From assembly GCF_003885105.1 (NCBI RefSeq), contig NZ_QWZQ01000016.1:1-63216 (forward strand): DNA of 63,216 nucleotides, in the 5' to 3' direction. Numbering within the stretch: the stretch's first letter is position 1; each line of letters starts with the position of its first letter. The position numbers and the translations under genes were made by a program. Below the pieces are notes generated by a model. The model did no database searches. It was not told where the DNA came from and saw only the letters and a program-made list of their open reading frames with translations. The stretch comes from Lactiplantibacillus garii. GTDB taxonomy: Bacteria > Bacillota > Bacilli > Lactobacillales > Lactobacillaceae. Below, piece by piece: positions 17,575 to 26,800 of this stretch.

Positions 17575-17590
17575 CCTTATTACAATAATC

Positions 17591-17622
17591 AGGACCCGGA
17601 AAATTTTCCGGGTCCTTTTTTA
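17591..17622. terminator. Terminator of zwf, usable from both sides
   Basis: AGGACCCGGAAAA and its exact complement form a 26-base perfect palindrome (17591-17616) followed by six T residues. It lies between zwf and the converging MocR gene. Confidence 0.92.
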
Positions 17623-17643
17623 CGTGCCATTAATTTTGACGGG

Positions 17644-19014
17644 TTAATCCGCGTTGGCTTCACAAACTCGAATTAACCGTTGCAACCCCGTCTTTAGCGT
17701 CCCTAGGTCAAGCGCGGCGAATCCGAGCAAGTAATAGTCGTGACTCGGCATCCCCGCCCAGTTTGAATCTAACGGATAAATACGCACGGAATTTTTGACG
17801 AGCTGGGTTAATAGCCGCTCCCGTTGGACGTTAGGAATGCGTACCACCACGTGAATTCCCGCGCCAGTAGTAATGGGGTGAATACAATTCGTGCCGGCAA
17901 ATTGCTCACAGACGAGCCGGTACTTTTGCCGATTAACCGCCCGGCTACGGCTGAGGTGCCGGTAATACGCGCCACTTGTAAAGTAGTTCAACATGGCCTG
18001 TTGTAATAATCCCGCTACCATGCCGGAACGGTACTGGTAGAGACGGTGGTAGCTAGCAACCAACCGTTTGGGCAATACCAAGTAACCCATCCGCAACGTC
18101 GGGTCGATACCCCGCGAAAAAGTGCCCAAGTACGCCACCTGATCCGCCGTTGCTAGCGATTGTAAGGACGGTAACGGGTGCGCATTATACCGGTACTCAC
18201 TATCATAATCGTCTTCAATGATCAACCGCTGATAATCCGCGGCCCACTTTAACAACGCAAGCCGTTTAGCAATCGGCAGGACGTAACCCAGGGGAAACTG
18301 GTGCGACGGGGTCGTGTATACCACCGCCGGGTCGCACCGGGTGACTGCGGAAAGGTCAATTCCACTCGTCGTAATGGGAATGGCGGTCGTCGTGTGCCCG
18401 TAACTGGCAGCTAAGCTAGTAAGGCCCCGGTAGCCCGGATTTTCCACTCCCACGATCCCCCGTGGCAAAATACTCAGTAGTAAACTCAGCCCCGCCTTGG
18501 ACCCGTTGGTAATGACAATTTGATCCGCGGTGCAGTGTACGCCGCGACTCGTTTTTAAAAAGGTCACCAACTCTTCACGCAGTGCCCATACCCCCTGCGC
18601 ATCCGGGTACACCGTCGTTGGACCCGTTTCGGCTTGGCGTAACGCTTCGCGGACCGCCTTTTTCCACGCGTTCCAACTTGGTTTGAGCAATTCGGTCACA
18701 CCGTAGCGAAAATCATACTGGCACGCGACCGGTAGCTTGGGCTGGGACGCCGATACCGCGGCGGGTGTGGGTTGCGGCCAATGTTTGATATCATTATAAA
18801 AATAACCACTCCCCGGAACGGTATGAACGTAGCCTTCCGCCAATAACTGTTCGTAGGCTTGTTCCACCGTAGTTTTAGAAACCCCGAGATTTTGCGCCAT
18901 TTTACGAATGGGCCATAACCGCTGATTTGCCGAACGCTGCGGGTCGTAATCATCCCGTAACTGGCGGTACAACTGCAAATATAGGGGGACTGGTGATTGA
19001 CGATTTAATGGCAT
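17644..19014 (-). CDS. MocR-family regulator (GntR helix-turn-helix fused to aminotransferase fold), atypical PLP site
   Basis: This is a 456-residue fusion. A winged helix (about 8-70, with RKMAQNLGVSKTTVEQAYEQLL) is joined to a class-I aminotransferase-like domain (about 100-450), as in GabR and PdxR. These normally bind PLP through a lysine in the motif TFSK. Here the motif reads GTFSRGIDPTLRMGY, with Arg 301 at the lysine position, although the PLP-ring aspartate region DDYDSEYRY (268-276) is intact. It may therefore bind a cofactor or ligand without a Schiff base. It diverges from patA-dapA, and three AATTGTC half-sites in the intergenic space suggest it controls them. Confidence 0.9.
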   Translation of the reverse strand: MPLNRQSPVPLYLQLYRQLRDDYDPQRSANQRLWPIRKMAQNLGVSKTTVEQAYEQLLAEGYVHTVPGSGYFYNDIKHWPQPTPAAVSASQPKLPVACQYDFRYGVTELLKPSWNAWKKAVREALRQAETGPTTVYPDAQGVWALREELVTFLKTSRGVHCTADQIVITNGSKAGLSLLLSILPRGIVGVENPGYRGLTSLAASYGHTTTAIPITTSGIDLSAVTRCDPAVVYTTPSHQFPLGYVLPIAKRLALLKWAADYQRLIIEDDYDSEYRYNAHPLPSLQSLATADQVAYLGTFSRGIDPTLRMGYLVLPKRLVASYHRLYQYRSGMVAGLLQQAMLNYFTSGAYYRHLSRSRAVNRQKYRLVCEQFAGTNCIHPITTGAGIHVVVRIPNVQRERLLTQLVKNSVRIYPLDSNWAGMPSHDYYLLGFAALDLGTLKTGLQRLIRVCEANAD

Positions 19015-19019
19015 GAGTG

Positions 19020-19068
19020 AATTGTCCTTTCATTTTTATCAAAATTGTCTATTTTAAACATGACAATT
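19020..19068. promoter_or_regulatory. Candidate MocR operator: three AATTGTC half-sites
   Basis: AATTGTC occurs directly repeated at 19020-19026 and 19043-19049, and inverted as GACAATT at 19062-19068. Two direct copies plus one inverted copy is the kind of layout described for MocR-type regulators. The last half-site overlaps the region where the patA promoter should lie. Confidence 0.5.
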
Positions 19069-19113
19069 ACCTTTTATTATAAACGGTAAATATCAAGAGA
19101 GGAAGTTGCACTT

Positions 19114-20277
19114 ATGGACACCAATCAGATCATTCAAAAAATTCAAGTTTCGGGAATTCGCCGGTTTGACGAAGCCATTACGGGGATTGCTGACATCATT
19201 AAATTAACGGTGGGTGAACCGGACCTCCCCACCCCCGAACACGTCAAAAAAGCGGGAATCCAGGCCATTCGGGATAATTGGACCCACTATTCGCCACTAA
19301 TGGGGTTTGGTGAACTTCAAACCGCAGCGAGTCAGTACTTCCACCAAAAGTATGGTCTGACCTACGCGCCGGGTGAAGTAATCGCAACGGTCGGTGCTAC
19401 CGAAGCCGTCGCGACGAGTTTATTAACACTCCTAAACCCGGGGGACGGGGTGCTCCTACCGACGCCCGCCTATACGAGTTACCAGCCGTTAGTTGAGCTC
19501 GCCCACGCAAACTTGATTCCCATCGATACGACTAACGAAGGGTACAAGCTGACCCCCGCCGCCTTACAGCGGGTAATTGCTGAGCACGCCAACGATCACC
19601 TGAAAGTTTTAATTCTCAACTACCCAACGAATCCGACTGGCGTTACCTACACCCAAGCCGAATTAACTGCCCTGCTGACCGTCATCAAGCAAGCCAACCT
19701 GTACGTGATCAGTGATGAAATTTATAGTGAATTAACTTATGAACAGCCCCACACCGCGTTCGCAACGTTATACCCGGAAAAGACGATCACCATCAACGGA
19801 TTGTCCAAATCACACGCAATGACTGGTTGGCGCCTCGGTTTTATCATGGCACCGCAAGCCCTAATCAACGAAATGAAAAAGACCCACCAGTACTTAGTCA
19901 CTTCGACGAGCTCCATCACCCAGGCGGCCGGGATCGAGGCTTTGACCCACGGTTTAGATGATGGTCAAAAAATGCGGGCCGTTTACCAAGCACGCCGGGA
20001 TTACCTCGTAAAACGACTCAGTGAGATTGGCCTTAACTACGTTTACCCAACCGGTGCTTTCTACATCTTTGTTCAGGTTCCCAACGATTTTAATGGCACC
20101 AGTTGGCAATTTGCGACCCGTTTGGCTCAAGAAGCCCGGGTAGCCGTCATTCCCGGATCCTCATTTGGTGCTGCCGGTGAAGGTTGGTTCCGGATTAGCT
20201 ACGCGGCCAGTCAGGACGCCCTCCGCGATAGCATGAATCGCTTAGCCACCTGGCGCGCTCAAACTGCCAAATTATAA
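19114..20277 (+). CDS. patA: Class I/II PLP aminotransferase, probably N-acetyl-diaminopimelate aminotransferase (PatA type)
   Basis: This 387-residue fold-type I aminotransferase has the PLP lysine K232 in the block SKSHAMTGWRLGF, plus LNYPTNPTGV and ISDEIYSEL. It is immediately followed, 23 bases later, by dapA, so the likely role is the N-acetyl-LL-diaminopimelate aminotransferase step of the acetylase branch of lysine and peptidoglycan precursor synthesis. General aromatic aminotransferases look similar, so the substrate rests on context. The divergent MocR gene probably controls it. The ATG at 19114 follows AGAGAGGAAG. Confidence 0.85.
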   Translation: MDTNQIIQKIQVSGIRRFDEAITGIADIIKLTVGEPDLPTPEHVKKAGIQAIRDNWTHYSPLMGFGELQTAASQYFHQKYGLTYAPGEVIATVGATEAVATSLLTLLNPGDGVLLPTPAYTSYQPLVELAHANLIPIDTTNEGYKLTPAALQRVIAEHANDHLKVLILNYPTNPTGVTYTQAELTALLTVIKQANLYVISDEIYSELTYEQPHTAFATLYPEKTITINGLSKSHAMTGWRLGFIMAPQALINEMKKTHQYLVTSTSSITQAAGIEALTHGLDDGQKMRAVYQARRDYLVKRLSEIGLNYVYPTGAFYIFVQVPNDFNGTSWQFATRLAQEARVAVIPGSSFGAAGEGWFRISYAASQDALRDSMNRLATWRAQTAKL

Positions 20278-20300
20278 TCAATCTTTAAGGAGGACTCAAC

Positions 20301-21170
20301 ATGGATTTTGCTCACGCACACCTCATAACTGCCATGGTTACCCCGTTTAACGCGCAGGCTGCCGTCGATTACGACCGCTTAGAAAAACTGATCAATCACT
20401 TATTAGCCCACCACACACAGGGCATTTTAGTGGGTGGGACGACCGGTGAAGGCCCAACCCTAAGTACGGCGGAAAAGCTCACTCTTTACACCAAAACGGC
20501 CGCCATCGTTGCCGGCCGGGTACCAATCATTGCTAACGTCGGTTCAAACGATACCCGGGCCACCGTTAAATTCACCCAACAAGTGAGTCAAATTGCTGGT
20601 ATCGACGCCGCACTTGTCGTCGTTCCGCCGTACAACAAACCCGATCAGGCCGGTATGCGCGCCCACTTTACGACAATTGCTGATCAGGGCGGGTTACCGA
20701 TCATGATCTATAACATCCCCGGACGGGTCGTTGTCAAAATGGAGGTTCCAACCGTCCTCGCACTCTCGCAAAATCCCAATATCATTGGTATTAAGCAGTG
20801 TGGGGACGACGGCGAGTTAGCGGCCATCATCAGCGGTGTCCCGGCGGATTTCCTGGTCTACACCGGGGAAGACGCACAAACCCTAACGACCCGGATTCTC
20901 GGTGGTCAGGGCGTCATTTCCGTTGCCAGTCATATTTTTGGTGACCAAATGGCTGCCATGGAAACGGCTCTTCAAGCTGGCGACTGGGCTAAAGCCGGCC
21001 AACGGCAACGACAACTGATGCCTAAAATGGCCGCCCTATTCAGCGCCCCTTCGCCCGCTCCGGTCAAAGCCGCGCTTAACGCATCCGGAGTTTTGGTTGG
21101 GTCGCCCCGCTTACCAATTCTCCCGTTAACGTCAGCACAGCGGTTCGCCCTGCTTGCTAAATTAAACTAA
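20301..21170 (+). CDS. dapA: 4-hydroxy-tetrahydrodipicolinate synthase
   Basis: The enzyme condenses pyruvate with aspartate semialdehyde, the first committed step to diaminopimelate and lysine. The motifs are GGTTGEGPTLS (about 42-52), the active-site tyrosine Y137 (IMIYNIPGR) and the Schiff-base lysine K165 (IGIKQ). The 289-residue length is standard for this TIM-barrel tetramer. AAGGAGG precedes the ATG. It forms a two-gene unit with patA; dapB, dapH and lysA are not in the window, so the pathway is split over several loci. Confidence 0.95.
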   Translation: MDFAHAHLITAMVTPFNAQAAVDYDRLEKLINHLLAHHTQGILVGGTTGEGPTLSTAEKLTLYTKTAAIVAGRVPIIANVGSNDTRATVKFTQQVSQIAGIDAALVVVPPYNKPDQAGMRAHFTTIADQGGLPIMIYNIPGRVVVKMEVPTVLALSQNPNIIGIKQCGDDGELAAIISGVPADFLVYTGEDAQTLTTRILGGQGVISVASHIFGDQMAAMETALQAGDWAKAGQRQRQLMPKMAALFSAPSPAPVKAALNASGVLVGSPRLPILPLTSAQRFALLAKLN

Positions 21171-21181
21171 CGCATAACGAT

Positions 21182-21209
21182 TTGCGCCGAGTCATCAATG
21201 TCGTATAAT
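21182..21209 (+). promoter_or_regulatory. Promoter of the 42-residue membrane protein gene
   Basis: TTGCGC (21182-21187) and TATAAT (21204-21209) are 16 bases apart, about 35 bases ahead of the small gene. Confidence 0.6.
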
Positions 21210-21243
21210 GAACACGATTCTACTAAAGAAAGTGGTGACTGCG

Positions 21244-21372
21244 ATGTGTGGGTGGTACTTTACCGGCATGCCCTTCATGTGGATGGGCGGATCGTTTGGT
21301 ATTTTTGGTTTAATTATTTTATTAGCCGTTGGCGCCTACTATTTAGGCACCCGCTCCAAGCACAAGGAGTAA
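21244..21372 (+). CDS. 42-residue single-span membrane protein
   Basis: This small frame begins ATG TGT GGG TGG. It encodes a short Met-, Gly- and Trp-rich head, one hydrophobic helix (about residues 18-34, IFGLIILLAVGAYYLG) and a charged tail ending KHKE. It has its own TATAAT promoter, an AGTGGTGA ribosome binding site and a strong terminator, which together support a real gene. The function is unknown. Short one-helix proteins of this kind often modulate a larger membrane partner, but nothing here names one. Confidence 0.7.
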   Translation: MCGWYFTGMPFMWMGGSFGIFGLIILLAVGAYYLGTRSKHKE

Positions 21373-21380
21373 ACTAACCC

Positions 21381-21418
21381 AAAAAGATCACGTTTGGCTT
21401 GCCAAGCGTGATCTTTTT
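21381..21418 (+). terminator. Terminator of the 42-residue protein gene
   Basis: AAAAAGATCACG-type arms (21381-21398 and 21401-21418) pair over 18 positions with one wobble, around a two-base gap. The stem ends in a T-run. Confidence 0.92.
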
Positions 21419-21453
21419 CTAATTATAGCCGTAGCACGTGGTATGATAAATAA

Positions 21454-21694
21454 GCATCCACTTACTTTTTAAAATAAACCGCCTAGTCACCTGGAACCAG
21501 CTTGCCCCAATCAACTGGCAATCATCCCAGGGTGACTGCACTGTAACGGGCGCCAACCACGGTTAGTTTTGAAACTATCCGTACGGTCTTAGTTTCGCCA
21601 GTTAATTAACGGTTGCGGGGAGCTTTCCCTTACCGGCCGTGGTCGTCCATTACCTTATTATCAATATTTTTATTAATCAAAGGAGTTTTAACCC
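21454..21694 (+). ncRNA. Structured untranslated leader of unknown class upstream of the gene at 21695
   Basis: From an extended -10 promoter (TGGTATGAT at 21439-21447) to the GTG at 21695 there are about 240 untranslated bases with nested pairing. AGTCACCTGG (21485-21494) pairs with CCAGGGTGACT (21527-21537) around a TTGCC/GGCAA hairpin. ACCACGG (21556-21562) pairs with CCGTGGT (21637-21643) around two hairpins, GAAACT/AGTTTC (21571-21596) and GGGA/TCCC (21618-21629). I see no match to the signature of a riboswitch I know. It could be a cis-regulatory leader, a small RNA or a remnant. The folding is by eye. Confidence 0.4.
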
Positions 21695-22114
21695 GTGTTC
21701 TGGTTACCCATCACGCTATCGTTAATATTAATTGCTGGTCAGTTCGTTTTTCGCCGCGCGTTCGCCATTTCATTCGATATTTTTATTCTTTTTAATACCT
21801 TAGAAGATGAACTGTGGCACACGGCCCCAACGGATATTCGCCGGGTAATCGCCACCTGCAGCCGGGACCTGCACCGTTTAGGCCAGTTAGCGTTGACGAG
21901 TTGTATTGCGTTAATGGTCATCATTTTTACCATCATTGCTAGTTACCACGCCGATCCGTATCAATCCTCAATTATCATCATCATTTGTGCAATTGATACG
22001 TACGGCTACTTTTTTCTGTTTCGGCGATTATTCGTTAAATTTTACGCCCAACGTCAGTATCCCCGACTAAAAGCCGCAATCAATTATTTGATCACGTTCA
22101 CGCACCAACCTTAA
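21695..22114 (+). CDS. Small membrane protein of unknown function
   Basis: This 139-residue protein has hydrophobic segments near residues 2-18, 65-85 and 90-110. A moderately charged loop between the first two (EDELWHTAPTDIRRV) contains most of the soluble part. I do not recognise a family. The start is GTG 21695 with AAAGGAG at 21679-21685. The long structured leader upstream is the most notable thing about it. It converges on the gene at 22336 across a repeat-type terminator. Confidence 0.6.
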   Translation: MFWLPITLSLILIAGQFVFRRAFAISFDIFILFNTLEDELWHTAPTDIRRVIATCSRDLHRLGQLALTSCIALMVIIFTIIASYHADPYQSSIIIIICAIDTYGYFFLFRRLFVKFYAQRQYPRLKAAINYLITFTHQP

Positions 22115-22116
22115 TC

Positions 22117-22296
22117 AAAAGATGAGGCTGTGACAAAAGTCACAGTCTCATCTTTTATCTCCGAACAATCATTGTCGAAACGTGCACCAAAAGTCAGTGG
22201 GCGCCGCTTAACCCCGTATGTCAAGCAATCCAAACCCAAGATTATTCATCATACGACGTTAGTGCTCACCAGCTAACCGACTTTTGGCACGCTCTG
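22117..22296. repeat. Dispersed intergenic repeat, long form (copy B), hairpin at its left end
   Basis: In this orientation the hairpin comes first: AAAAGATGAGGCTGTGAC (22117-22134) pairs with its complement at 22139-22156 around AAAA. The body follows, with GTCGAAACG, CAAAAGTCAG, a module of about 60 bases including CCGTATGTCAAGCAATCC, and the end GACTTTTGGCACGCTCTGG. It lies between convergent genes ending at 22114 and 22336. Confidence 0.9.
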
Positions 22297-22335
22297 GTCT
22301 TTTGAACGGTATACTTAAATTTTTATTATTGCACT

Positions 22336-22977
22336 CTACGCCTGTTTAACGGCTTGATCAATCGGCGTTGTTCCGTTAATTAACGCAATCGTTTTCCCAA
22401 TGGTGGCCGGGGTCTTTAACGTCTGCACCGTAAAGGTCGCCACGTCGTCACGGGTAATTTCACCACCCGCTTGCGGGTTCACAGTGACCTGACCAGTCCC
22501 GGCATCGTTTACTAGCGTTCCGGGTTGTAGAATCGTGTAATCCAAGCGGGTCCGCGTCTTTAACCATTCGTCCGCATAATACTTGGCAACGTAGTACGGC
22601 TGTAAAGCCCGTGGCCAGCGGGAACGCTCCGGTGTAAATTCTGCACTGATGATCACGTACCGTTTAACGTGCGCAATTTCAGCGGCCTGCATTGACTTGA
22701 CCGCACCGTCCAAATCAATCATCAACGTCATGTCATAACCCGTCTGGCCACCAGAACCGGCCGCAAAGACGACGGCATCCATCCCTGCAAACGCCAATGC
22801 TAAGTCTTCTGGTTGGGCCATCAGGTTAAATTGAACCGGCTCCGCGCCCGCATCTTCAAACGCCTCCGCCTGGTCTGGTTGGCGGATACCCGCAAAGACC
22901 TGGTCGCCCTGCGCAACTAATTTGGAAACAATTTTTTTACCAATTTGTCCGTGTGCACCGATGACAAAGATTTTCAT
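22336..22977 (-). CDS. NAD(P)-binding Rossmann-fold protein, atypical SDR (YhfK/YwnB-like)
   Basis: This 213-residue protein begins with the dinucleotide-binding loop GAHGQIGKK (residues 8-16). It has the NmrA/SDR-a5 layout without a classical catalytic YxxxK triad in the usual place (it has YYVAKYYADEW near 141). Relatives include NAD(P)H-binding epimerase-like and redox-sensor-like proteins. The substrate is unknown. The gene is monocistronic and starts at ATG 22977 with GGGAGTGA upstream. Confidence 0.88.
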   Translation of the reverse strand: MKIFVIGAHGQIGKKIVSKLVAQGDQVFAGIRQPDQAEAFEDAGAEPVQFNLMAQPEDLALAFAGMDAVVFAAGSGGQTGYDMTLMIDLDGAVKSMQAAEIAHVKRYVIISAEFTPERSRWPRALQPYYVAKYYADEWLKTRTRLDYTILQPGTLVNDAGTGQVTVNPQAGGEITRDDVATFTVQTLKTPATIGKTIALINGTTPIDQAVKQA

Positions 22978-23116
22978 AACGCGTCACTCCCGTGTTTTTA
23001 ATAATTCCTATTATAAAGCGAATCGGGGTGAAACCCCACGATTCTGCTCTAAGTTGTCCTAATAATCAACTTGGCCTATAATGTTAACCATTAATTTAAG
23101 AGGGTAAGTGATTTTT

Positions 23117-23638
23117 ATGACAATGTACGTTCGATTAGCAACCAACGCCGACCTAACGACAATGATGCAAGTAATTGATGAAGGCAAACGGGCCTTAGCA
23201 GCCGACCAAATTCCCCAGTGGCAAGATGGTTATCCCCAGGCCAGTGATTTGCAACAAGATATCAACGCTCACAACGCCTGGCTCCTAATCGTAGACGGTC
23301 AGGTTGCGGGAACCGCGACGTTGTTGACCCATCCCGACCCCAATTACGCTCATATCTATGACGGAACGTGGGACCCCACAGCGGGCGAACACTACACGTC
23401 AATTCACCGAATTGCCATCGCGAGCGGTTATCACGGTCAGCACCTGGCCGACTTTTATTTTAGTAACTTAATGACATTGAGTTATCAACTGGGATTCCAC
23501 CAGATTCGTATCGATACCCACGCTAAAAACACCCGCATGCAACACGTTATCACCAAGGCTGGCTTTACGTATCGCGGTGTGGTTTACATGGACGGGGATT
23601 CAACCGACCAACGCAACGCTTATCAAATCACCCTATAA
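23117..23638 (+). CDS. GNAT-family N-acetyltransferase
   Basis: The 173-residue protein has a single acetyltransferase domain. Strand beta-4 and the acetyl-CoA loop appear as SIHRIAIASGYHGQHLADF (about 97-115). The later KNTRMQHVITKAGF motif is typical of the fold. The acceptor substrate cannot be told. I choose ATG 23117, because the frame's earlier GTG at 23108 lies only a few bases after the AGAGGG ribosome binding site; ATG 23123 is another option. A repeat-type terminator follows at the convergent junction with addA. Confidence 0.88.
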   Translation: MTMYVRLATNADLTTMMQVIDEGKRALAADQIPQWQDGYPQASDLQQDINAHNAWLLIVDGQVAGTATLLTHPDPNYAHIYDGTWDPTAGEHYTSIHRIAIASGYHGQHLADFYFSNLMTLSYQLGFHQIRIDTHAKNTRMQHVITKAGFTYRGVVYMDGDSTDQRNAYQITL

Positions 23639-23642
23639 TTAA

Positions 23643-23820
23643 TAACAGAGGCTGTGACTTTTGTCACAGTCTCTGTTATATCTCCGCACAATTACTGTCG
23701 AAACGGGTTTCAAAAGTCAGCGGGCTCCGCTTAACCCCGTATGTCAAACAATCCAAGTCCAGGATCGTTCGCCATACGCCGTTAATGCTCACCAGCTAAC
23801 CGTCTTTTGGCACACTCTGC
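23643..23820. repeat. Dispersed intergenic repeat, long form (copy C), hairpin at its left end
   Basis: TAACAGAGGCTGTGAC (23643-23658) pairs with its complement at 23663-23678 around TTTT. The body is closely similar to copy B, including CCGTATGTCAAACAATCC, and ends in CTTTTGGCACACTCTG. It separates the convergent acetyltransferase and addA genes. Confidence 0.9.
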
Positions 23821-23837
23821 TTTTTTAGCTTGAGCTT

Positions 23838-26800
23838 TTAATTTGTAGTTTTCCTTTGTGGCACATCGACAAACGTACGTTGTGGTAAGGAATACAGGTA
23901 CTGTTGCACAACCGGACGCTGGTACATGGAGCGTAACGCGGCAGCGTAGAGTTCGACTTGACCAGCATAACGCGTCAATAAGTCCGCCGGTTGTTTAACG
24001 TGATCGGTTTTATAATCAAACAAGATCAAGCCGTTCGGTGTTTCAAAATAACCGTCAATGATTCCGTGAATCAGTACCCGGGCGTGCTCGTGAACGTCTA
24101 ACTCGGTAAAAAGCTGGCGCGCAGGCAATAGTAATGAAAACGGAACTTCCCGGTGAACGTTAGCGGGAGCAGCTAGAATTTGTTGCCCCAGCTCACTCGC
24201 GTAGAAGCCCACCACGGCGTCAACGTTAATTAATTTTGCGAGTGGTTCCGTTAACACGCGTTTGGCCACCAAATCGTCAATGGTCGTTTGTACCGTTATC
24301 GAATTGACTGGTTGGGTCAGATCCAACTGTTCCAAAACTAAGTGGGTAGCACTCCCCACTTCAGCACTGGTTGGTTCCCGCGTCGTTTGCAAGAATTGGG
24401 GCATCTCAAGTTCTCCCGTTACGAAACGACTGGTTGGTCGGGCCCGTTTAGCACTGACCGTTGGATTAGCATTCATGCGCGCCGTATCGGGATCTTCAAA
24501 TATGCGCTTAACTTCCGAGACCGACTGGTAAGCCGTGGTCACCGTTGAAACTTGGTGACCGTATTGAAAGTTTAACAAGTTCGTGAGGTTATCACGGGTC
24601 ATTTGATCAACGTCAATGGTGACGGCTTGTTCTACCTGACTAACGGCACTTTCGTCCGCCACCGTACTGGTTGTTTGCCGTTGACCAATTGACTGTGCAT
24701 CACCGAGTTCCAGCGTAAACTTAGTTGGATCCGTGTCTAACGTAAAGGTTGGCCACTCGTCACCCCAGTAATCCTTCATCAGGGGGTGCCGCATGAGGGC
24801 CATTCCGACCCAGTCTAATTGGTTATTGGTGCTCGTCCGAACTTGGGCACTTAACACCCGCCCCGAACTGCCAAACCCCTTTCGCCACTTTGCGGTTGCC
24901 GCATCAATGGATTCAATCGTTCCCACTAAAAACAGTTGTTGCTGTGCCCGGGTGATGGCGACGTACAATTTACGCATTTCTTCGGCCCGCAACTTTTGAC
25001 TCACAACTTGCTGAATAACCAGTCGTGGTAACGTCGGGTATTTGACCCGCTGTTCCGGATCCAAATAGTTAATCCCGATACCAGCTTCACGATCCATTAG
25101 GGCGTTGGCCCGGGTATCGGTCTGATTAAATCGCTTATCCATGTCCATCAGAAAAATAACCGGGTATTCTAACCCCTTACTCCCGTGAATCGTCATTACA
25201 CTAACCGCTTCGGTATCGGTCTCAGCGACCGCAGCGGCTAAGTCCTGATCCTTTTCCTGCATCCGTTTAATAAACCGGACAAATTGAAACAGTCCCTTAA
25301 AACTTCCCTGTTCATAAGTGTACGCCCGTTCGTACAACGCGTGTAGGTTGGCCTGGCGTTGCGGCCCGGCCGGCATACCACCCACGTAATCCAGAAAACC
25401 TGTCTGTTCGTAAATGCGCCAAATTAGCGTCACGATTTGGTTGCGCCGTGCTAGGTCCCGAAACTCCGTTAACTGTCGCATAAACGTTTCAACTTTAGCA
25501 TATAGTTTGTCACCGTAATCACTGTGATCCGCCGCTGTTGGGTACCGTTGATAAAAATCACGGACGGCCTGGAAATAATCACTCGTTTTATTTTGAATAC
25601 GTAAATAAACGAGCTGGTTTTCATCCAAGCCCACGATGGGTGAGCGTAACACCGCAACCAGTGGAATATCCTGATAGGGATTGTCAATTACACTGAGCAA
25701 CGCCATCATAATTCGGATTTCGGTCGTTTGAAAATAATTCTGTGCATCGTTGACTACGATGGGAATGTGGTACTGCTTAAAAATATCAATGATTGTTAAA
25801 TTATGATTTCGTGTGGGTACGAGTAGCGCCGCATCACTAAAACGAAACGGCCGGTAACGCCCCGTTGAGCGGTCAAAAATTGGGTGTGCCATTTTTTTCA
25901 ACGCCAAAATCTTTTGAGCAACCATGGTAATACTGCCAATGGACGGGTCGTCAATTGAAAACGCTACTTCCGCTCCCTCCTCATCAGACGAGTGCACCGC
26001 CTGATGTTGCGTGGATTCATCCGGAGTGTCCGTGCCCGTTTGGTACAATAACAGACTCGTTGTTTGGGGCATATCTTCCGGGTAGTCTTTGGGACCATAC
26101 TTCAAATACGCCGCCTGGTCGTACTCAATCTGCCCAACCGGTGCGTCCATTAACTGACTAAAAATTAAATTGGTGAAGTTATCCACGTTTTCCACCGAGC
26201 GGAAGTTCTCGGCCAATACGATCCGGTCCCCATGACTGGGATTAGCCCCAAAATCGTGGTATTTATGCAAAAAGAGCAGCGGGTCGGCTAATCGGAATTG
26301 ATAGATTGACTGCTTTACGTCCCCCACCATAAACATATTACCGGGATCTTTACGGGACAATAATTGCAAAATCGTTTCCTGTAAACTATTAATATCCTGA
26401 TATTCATCCACCATGACTTCTTCAAACTGAGCCTTAAGTTGGGCCAGCGCTCCCCGTCCACTTTCACTGTCATTCGTCAAGATAGCCAGCGTGAGGTGTT
26501 CCAGATCCGAAAAATCAAGGACGTGCCGGCGCCGCTTTTCTAGCGCAAAAGCGGCTTTAAAGCGCTGCGTAGCTCGCACTAATTCACGAACAATCGCCTC
26601 CGCGCCCGTCATGACGTCTAAAACCTGCTCTTCATCGGCCGCAAAGTAGCTTTCCGCCAGATTACCCATCTGCTTTTTAACGTCGTCAACTAGGTTCCCC
26701 ATCGCCTGAGCGCGGGCCGTTTTTTCTGGATCCGTCTTGTAGGTTTTGGTCATGCGCCCAACTTTAAATCCGGTGACCGCGGTCCGCACCGTGTTCCAGC

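Noticed and set aside
21613-21795. A 60-residue plus-strand frame overlapping the gene at 21695
   Set aside because: It covers the structured leader and has no ribosome binding site; the 21695 frame has AAAGGAG in place.
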